Source: Cheiracanthium punctorium (taxonomy: Eukaryota; Arthropoda; Arachnida; Araneae; Cheiracanthiidae). From it: a stretch of DNA of 64,000 nt. Below the pieces are notes generated by a model that worked only from the letters and a program-made list of their open reading frames with translations, searched no databases and was not told where the DNA came from. Position numbers and translations under genes: made by a program. The stretch is from the NCBI GenBank assembly GCA_038373885.1, contig JAWZYV010013166.1, positions 62,001 to 126,000 of the forward strand. Direction: 5' to 3'. Below, piece by piece: positions 40,601-52,600 of the stretch; within the stretch, counting starts at the first letter, position 1, and each line of letters begins with the position of its first letter.

Positions 40601-43600
40601 AATCTACAGAAAGCAGAGCTTTGAAAGACTGAGCCCATAACTTCGGTAAAGTGCCCTGAGGCTCAGAATTTTGAAATTTTAACTACTTTTCTAACTATTA
40701 ATTAAAAGCCGTTTTATTGCCCGCACAAAATGATTTATGCTTTTAAAATAAAGCAGAAATTCTATTTGCAAAATCGGAATTTATGGAAATTGTGTTGATT
40801 TTACGCCAAATTAAAACGCATAAGTAAAGAAAAGGGTACTTACGTATTATCCCGGCAGTCCGCCAAGACAAGCGATTTTTTGCCGAAATAAATGCCAGGC
40901 ACATGAAATTATTAATGGTATTGAATACGATTGGCAACTCATTTGACGTAAAAGCAGTTTAGCAGGAATGACCGCTGGGATAATACATAAGTACCAAGAA
41001 AAGTCCAGATGTGTTTCTTAAAGTTCATAAATTTCCAAATCCTACCAATAATATAAATGTGCACATTTGTGTGTTTCGATGTTTTTGACTGAATCACACA
41101 CAAATGGTTGAACGGATTTGGAAAAATTTGTAATGAAAATAGCTTATGCCCTGGATTAACATACAGGCAGCCTTTCAAGCATATAGCATAAATAATTCTT
41201 TTACAAAGACACTCAAAATACTGCGCTCTATGTAACTTTTGTAGCTACTAAATCGATTCTAAAACTTTTTTCACTGATTGAATGTTACATTATTCCTGAG
41301 TATTATTGTTTGTTTGTTTATGGATTAAAACCGATTGCTGCACTAGGGTCCTAGGCCTATATGGTGAATTCCTCTGGGGGGGGGGGGGACTTTCTAAGGG
41401 ATCCTAGCCCATACTTACGCGAGGTTTTTTAGAAAACCATGGAAAACTGGGAGCGGCTAGGTCGACAGGCGCGATCGGGGTTTGAACCTGGCATCTCCTG
41501 CCTTGCAGTTTTGAGAGCAGAACTTCTTAGACACTGGTGGCATCCTAAGTGTTATAGGCTACCTTTAATGCATATATCACAGATAGTTCTTTTACAGGGA
41601 TGCTAATAAGAATTACATTACGCTCTATGTGCATCTCTGTAAGTACTGAACCAATTCCTAAACCTTTTTTTACTGATAGTAAGCTACACTATCCTTGAAT
41701 ATTATAGGCTAAAATTCATTCATGTAGCATAAATAGTTCCTTTACAGGAACACTCAAAATAATTCTAATACATTAGGCTCTCTAGGTATCTCTGTAACTA
41801 CAGAACCGATTCTAAAACTTTTTCACTAATAGAAAGCTGCTCTATTCCTGATTAACATAGACTAAAATTCATGCATATAGCATAAATATTTCTTTTACAA
41901 AACAGTTCGCAAATACTGTCATAACTGTCTCTATTCGCCAAATGCCTGAAAAAAATCTAAATTTAGTAACTCTGCATATTCTCTTATTTTAAATGAAGTA
42001 TACTACCATGCATTATATTTCATTTGAAACAAATAAAAAGCAAATAATATTTAAATGCATTTTCCTTTGTCGCAACAATATTTGTTATTCACGCATACTA
42101 AATTTCTCTCGGGACTTAATTCTAAAGCCGACGCGGACGAAGTCGCGGGTAGCAGCTAGTATTCATTAATTGGAAGCAGGGCTTAATCTGCATAGCAGCT
42201 CACGGAGATCAGCTCCTGTACTTCTTTTCAGAGTGTATTTTTACATATTATGCAAACACAGTGAAGCTCCTGAATAGTGTGCACCGGAATCCACCAGTAC
42301 ATGAACTCGAAATGTTTCTCCTTTTCACACACAAACCGATTCGAGCAGACAGAACCAACAAGACTCATTTCGCCTCGAACCGATCTGAGTGTCCCGAGAG
42401 CAACAGATTTTGGGATCTTCTATGGTGTATTGTTTAAATTTCTTCATGCTCATTTCAGACTGTTTCATTTCATTTCACTGTACTACAAAATAGTGAAAAC
42501 AGATCCAACACTATTACATGGGACAATCACTGAATGATCGTTATTTTAATAGAATGTACATCCTCTTAGAAAAGTATTTGAGCGTAAGCAAAATTTCCTA
42601 TTTAGCTTTTCGAATAATGAATGAGCTTCTGAAAAATGTACAACTGGACAGAAATATGAAAAGCTATGATTATATATAACCTAATTCAATGATTATATAT
42701 AACCTAATTCATATTCTATGATAAATACTGTTTAATATACGAAACTAGCCTAGGAAGTTTAGTTCAGGGGTGACAGGGGTTTACAGTACACCACTGAGTG
42801 TGAGCATGAGCTCTAAAATATTAGGGTTCCGTCACTTTTTTTTTCTAGAAATTAAGCCCTGATTGGGAGAGGGAATGTGTTTGGTGTAGTCAATTATAAG
42901 GGGGGGGGGAAACCCATGACTTTTAGATTATGGTATTACATTACATTCATATTAATTTAGTAAATAATTAATTAAATATAATTTAAAATATTTCCTTCTT
43001 TTGATATATTAATTTATTCAAAGAATATAAAACTGTGAAAGTTGCTAATTGTGCAGCAGAAATAGAGGTGTATTTAATTTCAAAACTGTCAGCAGACAAA
43101 ATATACTGTACAGATTATCAAGCACAGCTGGGGGTATGGTATAATGCTTCAATCTAAAATGAACTTCTTGTTTCTGAAGAGTTGTTTCCATCACGGAAAT
43201 ATGGAGCTGTGATATCAACTTCAAAATAAATAAAATGGACAGCTTGCTTATATGTAGAACTCAAGTACAGGAATCTACAGCATAAAACTCAGAGTTTTTT
43301 GCAAAGCATTTATAAAGCAAGATGCATCAAATGAAATGTTGCCATGGAAACCAGGAACTGAATACTTCTGGTCAAAAGTAAAATACAATTTTAGCCTTTA
43401 TTTCATTTCACTGTAAGAGATATATGTGTTTCGAATGAAATAATAAAAATAAAAATAATGAAAGCAAAAATAGTATCTTAACTCAGATAAAAATTTCAAA
43501 GTTAAGAAAGTCAGAAGTTTGAAGAGGAATGAGGAAAGGCCTTGTATGGAAGGAAGTCACTAAATACAAATTGTACTCAAGAAGACATATAACTATCTCA

Positions 43601-46600
43601 AAGTTAAGCCTTGAATTTTATGGGCTAAATTAATAAATATTGCCATGTACAGCAGCATATAAGTGCATTTAATATGGAAAAAAACACTTGACATGAGTAG
43701 AATAACATATATGCAATGAATAAGTATAAACAGCTAGCATAATATAAACAAAACAAGCATTATTTATTTTGAAAATCTTTTTAAGTTTTTGTAACCATAA
43801 AGTTGTTAAAACTATCATACAAGAAATCATACCAGATTCACTGTCTTGGTCATGGGATGTGACAGAATGCTCACTTTCCTGAAAAGAATGACTTGAGGGA
43901 AATTTCTTACGCAGTGAATTCTCCAAGCTTATAACTTCATACAACGGGTTCTTCTGATTATCAGATTCAATCTAAGTAGCACAAGAAAAAAAATAAACTT
44001 GCAAAGATTTTCTATGTTTCAATAAATTATCCTCACATGCATACCATCTACAGTCTATCCTCATTTTTAACGAAAACCAATTTTACAAACTAGCTTCTAG
44101 CCCGAAATACACGATCATAGACTATTTTATGACTCGATTTTATGAACTGATCTCCCTTTGAGTGGTCCCTATGGGCTCGTAAAAATACCATCATCACCAT
44201 ATTTACATTTGATCTGAGATGCATTTTCCATCTTTACTGACTCATAGTTTATATTACAATATACCTCAATTTTATTTTAACAGGAAAAAAGAAAAATGCA
44301 TGAGACAGAATATTTTTTTAACTTTAATACTATTAATGCTGAATGTTTTGAAAAATATTTTCTGAGCTGTCTTTTCCTTTTTTGTTTTTACATTAATGTT
44401 TTATTATATGTATAAAAACACAATATAGCTGCTTGCGGCACACTGGCATTCCATCACATTTTTCGCGACTAACACTGCAGCACTATCGCACTAAGTAGCA
44501 TTCAAATAACTAAAGTTTGAAAGGATACTTATGTATTAACCACACATAATGACAACAAATTAATGTCAACAACCTCAATTTTTATAAAATAGAATACTGT
44601 CATTAATGTAATGTAAAGTATGGGTTTCACATCTACCACAATGTGATTAACTACAAACTTATATTGTATAGTTCATAAGTCAATAATCATAATTAAAACA
44701 GCCAACATAAAAATAACCCATGTTCACATGTGTATGTGGGCTTAATACATTAAAAGTACCCTTGGAAATAATTTAAGTTTATATTCTCAAGCTACAGTAA
44801 ATTTTATCAAAAGTAATTATTATTATACTCTTATTTATAGTTTTGAGTTAGAAGAGCATATTGTTAAACATTTGCACAATGAGTGAAGGAACTTTTTAAT
44901 AAAAACAATTTTAAATTCTAGTCCCTTTCCAAGATGCTAAAAAGTTTAAAAATCAAAATTTAAGCAACATAGGATTAAATAGTAAAAACAAATGAAAATT
45001 TTCAGAGCCCACAAATATTTATAACTACTAATTCTCAAATGCATTCTAGAGCATATTTAGCAATATTTTAATGATAATAAATTTAAATTAATGCTATAAG
45101 CGAATAAGATACGCTTAAAAATACAAAAAAAATCTTGCACATAGAGATTAAGCAGTAAAATCAATACACTCAATAATAACAAAATTGTATGTAAGAATCA
45201 TAAATATATAAACTTTATGTTTGTGTTCCGCTAAAAGAAATTTTTTGTAAAAGCTAACAATTATTGTAATTATGCATATATTTTTGTATTAAGTTTGTAT
45301 TAGTGTAATTCAACACACCTACCTCTTTCACTCTTAAATAGAACTGCTCACTTAAAACTCTTTTGGAAAAATACCAAAATCGTTCATTAGTAGGGAATAT
45401 TTTTGCTTTTGTTTCAATGACAAATCGAGTAGGTTCATCAATGCCAGTGAAAATTAAATCAGCAGCTACACTCAGGTAAACTTGGCCATCTAACAAAAAT
45501 AATCACATCATACATGTTTTATTTTTCATCAGAAAATATTATAATGCTATTTTACTGAAAGTTACTATTTTTTTGCTATTAAGAGCATAAACATACAACT
45601 AGTGTTTACTAATATTCAAGTATTTCACACTGTAAGAGATATATGTGTTATATTGAAATAATATTACATACACTGTTTGGATATTGATAAATAAGTAGTT
45701 CAATTCCTCATTTCTGTCCTTTCTTTAAAAAAAGAAAACTTTGAGTTTAAAGTCATTTACCCTTAATTCAAAATATCTTACACATTTCAAAGCATTTTTT
45801 TTTTCATGCTTGTCTTTTGGCATTAAAATTAATTATTTCTGAGCTGAAGATATAAGGTACTTTGTACTCAAAGATTCAGACAACTTTTCATAAATAAGCA
45901 TTAATGCTGGCTTCTTAAATTTGTGGAACCAGTGACTAGTAAGAATCAATAAATATATGGGATCTTTTCCTGAATTTTCTGATATTATAATAAAACGATG
46001 AAAACATAATAAGTTTAACACCGAGGTGTAAATGCAGGTTCACAAGTATGACTAAGGTCTTCAAAAAGTGGGTAACGGGAATTTAGTGTTGTGAGAAAAT
46101 GTGGGCTTTTTTTTTTTTTGGAAGGAATGGGTACAATTTACATTATAGCACAGTCCCTTATGAAGAGTCTGTTTGTAAAAATATATCTCAGGTATTTCAT
46201 AATACAGAATTTTAATTGGATTATTCAAAATTACTTCTGAACTTTTTTTTAAACTTACGACATAAAAAATTTTATACCAAGTAAATTACAAACTGATTTC
46301 TAAATAATTTTATGTATAGCTAATTATTTTAAAATTAGAGAACATTGAGGTTTTTCAAAAGGTAGCTAATACATCTATATAAATAAAACAAACTGCAAAA
46401 TGTTAGTTAGTTTGTCTGTGTCTCGCGTAGCTCCCAGACGGGTAATCTTAGCAAATTTTGGAAATTCTCCAGGATGGGTGCCGACATACCTTGAAGCGAT
46501 TTTTTCGAAATTCAAATTATTTTAAGAGATATCGATAAAAAATGTGTCGCAAAAGGCTAATTTGTGCTCTCTGCCATTTAACAATTGCAATCCCGCAGTG

Positions 46601-49600
46601 GAAAGAGTGAGGATTAAGCATATCTAGGTTGCCATAATTGACAAGTTTATTAAATGATTCAGAAGTAAAAATAAAAGAATTAGACTTTTTTTGTTTAGAT
46701 TATTTGTAAGGTTATTTTTTAATTAAAATATTGTGTGCATGTGAAATCAGAGCAGGAATGAAATGTTTTATACTCAAAAGTAAAATAGGATTTGGAAATT
46801 TTCCGAGACTAAATGTGCAACTTTTTAATTTGGTTAAAAATAAAATGGTTGATGTGCGATTTTGAGGAGATGATTCTAATGCTTGGTGCAATTTATCGTA
46901 ATTTTATCGTCTGCTACTTGGATTATGAATACATACACCAGAATAAGTTTTTGAAACTTTCATTCAGTTCGAATTGTGCATTTTTCAGGGCAGCTTTTTC
47001 CCATCTATTTCTAATGTATTACACCCAGAAAAGGATGTTAGAAATATAAATTTTAATGTGTGTTTAATCACGCTCATGAATAATGATGTACCTTCCAACT
47101 TAATGGAATAAGGAAAGAAAATAGGGAAGACCCATGGATTATAATACACTTTTAATATATAGCACTTTAGTGCATATTTAAAATCTGAAAGTGTTTCAGA
47201 TTTTCTTACTTTTTTTTTTCCCCTTTCCGTTTTTTGATAAAGGCCAATATATCCAGAAGCTCTTCAGAATTAATATAGGACAAAAATAATTTTTTCCTTT
47301 TTGTAGGTTTTTATCATTTAACCATCTTATTTTTGTAACCAGGGGTGGCCCAACAGGGTAAGCATTGCATCTGGGCGCCGGCTACAAAGGGGCATTATTT
47401 CGAACTCAAAAACTAAGTAGAGCATAAAACGGGGCATTTTTTTTACATTAGCAGGGAGCAACACTTACTGTAGGGCCGCTCCTGTTTGTAACCATCTTAA
47501 TTTTAAATACCCTTCAGAAGAAATCTGAGAGATTTCAGTGCCAAGGAAGCCAGTGATTAACAGGATTCTCTCCGAACAAGATTTATTAAGATGGCGAACC
47601 ATCTGGTTGCCGGAGGCGGCTAGTACAGAATAAATATAACAGTTTTAATTATTGAAGGTTTTAAATGTAGTACTTCCCACTCACAAAATTGAATTTACTT
47701 AATGAAATTAAATTTGCCACCTAAAATTCAATTTTGACAGAATGAAGAAAAGGGGCACGGGAGGATAAGAAGCTCTTATCTTGCTTTGAAATTTTAAGTC
47801 CTTTAAACACTGTATTTGAAAAATGAATGATGAGGAACAAACATACCTCTGGAAGTGCTTGTATTGAGTATTTCATAAACAGGTTCGCAAGGATTCCAGT
47901 TAGCAGATATGTGATAAACAGTTTTGTCAGCATTAGTTACTTTATTCATGAGAACCTGCAAAATTTTATTCAAAAAGCTCTAATTACATTAAGGAATAAA
48001 AGGAAATTAAACATCAAAAGCTTTCCTAAGAGAATGTAATAAGTTGATACAATACACAAAAATAAAAACACAAAGTAAAAATATGCAAACTTAATATACA
48101 TTATACAGTAGATGTCGCTTAATGTGATCAACTTGAGACCACAGGGTTTTGATACCAATATCAAATCAGTAACAATAAGTGATTGAGGAAAAACTCAATG
48201 ATTGAGCTAGATAACTAATTATTTATGATAAAATGTAAACTTACCTATGGTAAAATAGAAATGCACTTATGATAAAATAGAATATTGTGGCAGTAAACAT
48301 TTATAAAAAGAACGAGGTAATTTTTTTTCTGTGTATACAATTCTTCCTTAAAAGTTCATTAATAAACTGCTCATACTGTTTTTGAAAATTATCTGAATGA
48401 TGGATGGAGTATGCTTTGTTTCAAACTTATCAAATATCGTCTGAATAGCTTTTCCCTCTATGCTTTTAATACACTTGCTTAACACCAATAGACAAACAAT
48501 ACACATTTTGTTTTTCTTTGAGGTCATGCTTGGAATCGGTTTCTTAACAAAATCTTGTGTTCTAGTACATTTTCCAGGAATCTGTCTGCAGAAAAAATAA
48601 CATTAACCGAAAAGTTGATCACACAAAGTGCCTGATTTTGTATGGTATGGAATGGAATACAGGCAGTTGTACTGGCTGATTTCGATAACTGTAAGCGATT
48701 GATAATAATAACTGTAATCACATTAAGAGGTATATACTGAATAAAATACGTTTAATGTAGTTTTAACATGTACAGAATAAACATATCAGAAACCACTACC
48801 TCCTTCCTTTAGCTGGATATTCAAGAATTTATAAATTATTTTGGAATGGCAGGTTTAGAGAAAAGGAAAAAAGTTTACTATGCAACTGTGAAATTCTATT
48901 TTATTTTAATTAGACTGAAAGGCCTTTAATTGTATTTTAAGAAATTGTTTCCTCTCCCATATCAGGCCCAACCAGTGGCTGAGCACATAGCACTCTGAAC
49001 TGAGAGACGGAAGATGCGTGGTTCAAAACCAGGTTGCTTCTACCGAGCAACCTGGCATTTTCCATGCGAGCGTTCGAAGTTTTCCATGGTTTCCTCTAAA
49101 ACTTAGCATAAATATGGGTTAGGACGCCTTAGAAAGACCCCCACAGAGGGCACTCCACCCATCAGCCTACATCCCACGTGTATATAACTGGCCGTAATCC
49201 CAAAATACAACACAACACCACCATCTCAGATTAAAAAATAAGCAAGAAATTCAAAAAATAAAAAGCTACTTAAATTGTTTCTAGAGTATATTGTGCAGCA
49301 AAATTCTTCAGGTAAATGAAGTTATTATAAATACAGATACTCAATTTAATCTATTCTCTCTTCCTTAAAAAGAAAAACAATCTAACATCATTTTAACTAT
49401 GGTATATTACTGGTAAAATGATTTAGAGTTGGCATCCTTTATAAAAATCATTACAAGGAAAATGAAGAGTTCTCTTTAAATATTAAAAATCACAGCCTTG
49501 TTATCTGTCCTTCTCCTAATATAATTATGTAGAAATAGTTCCCCCCCGCATAAACTAAGCATTAGACATACATAGTACGCAATAGAAATACTATAATATT

Positions 49601-52600
49601 ACATAGGGAATATTTACCACTGTGTGTGATGTTACCTTAAATTTATGTCAGTTTTAATACTTAAATAGCTTAAATTAATAAATCAAAATATCATGACAAA
49701 TTATAAATCATGTTTATAACTGATATCTTACTATCACCATTTTATAATTATTTACTTTATTTGGACTTCTTAGCATTATAATATGTAAATATTTAAATAT
49801 TCCTTAAAACACAAAATTGAACACAAATAATAATAATAATAAACACATACTCCTTCAAGAGCATGCATATCACCATGATCCAGATTTCTTCCAGGAGTTA
49901 TAAGCAGCCCAAAACAGCTACAAGAAAAATACATTCATAGATGGTGTTTTAATATTTTATTAAAAACTATATGTATAAAACAGATTTAATATCACCAAAT
50001 ACACTGAAGTGTCACTGAATTAGGGATAGCAAATTAATAAGAAGTAACGATTATAATAAAGCAATGCAGTGAGCATTGCACAGTCTGTTTACTGAACGTA
50101 CGACTGGCACCCGAATTTATCTTTGTGGTAATTTGAACTAATGATTGGCTTCACTGGATACATGCAATATGGCTGAGCTATATCACACCCTACTTGTTCA
50201 AGGCGAATTGTCCTTTAAAGTTTATCCAATCACTAATCTTCATCATCATGTGTGCATTCTTGGTATACTCTTGACACTGTCGACCATAAAAATCCTAGTT
50301 CTGAGATAATTTCAGAAACTAAATGGCCCATGCAACTTGCACCACTATTTGCGATTGGAGGCACCTAAATCAGAAGTTTTACTCATATTGGCAGTTGAAA
50401 CAACTGAATAACTACAATGCTAGCTATATATGCAACACACCTTCACATGCGTATAAATGTACGCACCACAATATAATTTGCATAACATTATCCATCCTTA
50501 ATTCAGTGGCACTTCAGTATAAAAATATTTAAACTTGGTATACATTGAATTATATAAATGTACCTAAAATAAAAAAAAAATTACTTATATATATATCTAT
50601 ATGTATTTTTAAAAATGCTACCTTTCAAAAAATAAATTTTTAAAACTAATATGAAAAAATTGTAACCAAAATTACTAAAGGTGAAAAAAAAAGGGGAACA
50701 GACATTTTATAAGAACTTCTATTTAAATAACAATCTCTCTCTTTCAATTCAAAGGAAATTTTAATTACAAAATAAGAATGATTAATAGTATGAAATGGGA
50801 GTTTCCAAGTTCCAATAGCAACCAATTGAAATTTTACAGGTTAAGTTTATTGTTATGACTGTTTTGATAGTTCTTGACTCCTTTTGACATTTTTCAAATA
50901 AACAAGCAAATTAAATAATTTCTTTTTTCATTCAATGGTATATTTATTTATTCAAAATAATATGAAATAATATGAATGATATATGAATAATATGAATGAT
51001 GAACAATAATAATTATTTTAAGCAATATTCCATCTGAAAAATATGGCTTCAGATGAAAAGGAAAATTAGATTAGTTATGGATAAAACGCACACTTTTATC
51101 CAATCACGTTCATATAATTTTTTTAATTTTTACTCCTTTAAATTTTATTTAGAACTAGCTGACTGCCCGTTCTCCGCACGGTAGGAAACGAAAATGTTTC
51201 TTACGTGACATAAAAAACAGTACTTCAGTGCCATAAAAGAAAAGACTTTACAGCGAAAACTCCTCACTTTCAAAATATCTTATTTCTGCATCATACTGTT
51301 TTTAGGTTTAAGTTATAGCATTAATTCATTAGCCACGACATGATGGGGAAAACCGTTTCACTTTATTGTTATTTTGCTCATTTTACTCTCACTTGCAGCA
51401 GAGCATATTAAAGTTAATTTGAGATGTTGGGGTTATTTCTACCTAATCAGTATTTCAAACATTTTTCGGAGCTATTTTGCTAATGAATGTCAAGTGTTGT
51501 GCAAGGGCTTGTTAAGTTGCTAGAATTAAGCCAAAAACAAAGGTATATCTAATACCTATATATCGCCAAAAGTCATCAAAACTTGGCGATATTTCCCGCG
51601 ATTTTTGGGAATACATAAAACGGCCGTAGTCAAACTGATAACGAATATTATGTATTATGTTAATTAGAATTTTCCACCTTGTGGCGACTTTTGAATTTCC
51701 GACGATTTTAAAAAATGCGTTTCCTTTCGTTATTATGGTTGCTTGAAAAATCACAGTGCTCAAAAATCGCCAAGAGTAATTCGCACAATAAACAAAATGC
51801 TTTGAGTTTAGTAAATTTTTACGCCAAAGCCTTTTAATCTAATTAGATTTCTAACTCATTTTTAAACTCATGACGTAAAAATCTCGCCATTCTCAGTTTC
51901 AGTATCTAATATGAATTAGTGAAAGAAGGTGAGAAAACTCCATTACTTTACTTTTCCTCAGCAACTGATAATGTGGAAGTTTATTATTTCGTTTGTGGTG
52001 CTATTTTTTTTTATCAAAGTTTGTTAACGTAATTAGGATTTCTAATGCATTTTTAAGCTTGTGACATCAAAATGACGTTAATTTCATTAGATCGCCAGCA
52101 TATAGATGATATATTATATGATCACTATTTTACACAATCGGAAATTGAAAAAGGTATTTTTAGGTGAAAATTATTGAAAACCGGAAAAGATTGTGGAACA
52201 TTTGGATTTTCAGAATTTTAAAGTTGATTACTGACTATTCTATGTCGTTTTACCTATCTGTACAAAATTTCAAGCCAATTAGTCAAACGTGTGGAAGGAG
52301 CTCCCGGACAAACAAGCAAACTTTCACATTTATATAATAGATAATGTAAACAAATACATAAAGATCTCTCTAAAGAGACTTCCCTTTGGACCATAGAAAA
52401 TCGATCTTCCAGAGATGTGGTCTCTGAATAAAGATAATCAGAAAAACAAAGTTCCATGCACTATACAGGGTGTCCCAAAAACACTGACCTGGGCTTTTAC
52501 TCCTTAAACATTGATCATAGACCTATACAATAAATTACAAAGTTATGTAAGAAAGGTGGTGGTACAACAGACCCCTGGTTGCAGTGTCCGACTCCTTTTT

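Larger units (their letters stand above)
40174..43832 (-). other. RABGAP1 intron (3.7 kb) with Helitron and hAT
   Basis: Mostly filled by the Helitron and hAT element below. 42,862-43,832 outside them holds nothing recognised except the short repeat near 43,410. Confidence 0.8.
45490..47846 (-). other. RABGAP1 intron with Helitron 2
   Basis: 45,490-46,373 contains the second copy of the short dispersed repeat (about 45,630) and a T run near 46,110; the rest is the Helitron with its inserted MITE. Confidence 0.75.

Noticed and set aside
44051..44480. Possible pogo-type element starting at TA-cagtctatcctc
   Set aside because: No inverse end within the intron, so boundaries cannot be supported.
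48966..49060. Possible functional tRNA gene
   Set aside because: The A and B boxes belong to a SINE head; no complete cloverleaf or acceptor stem can be formed.
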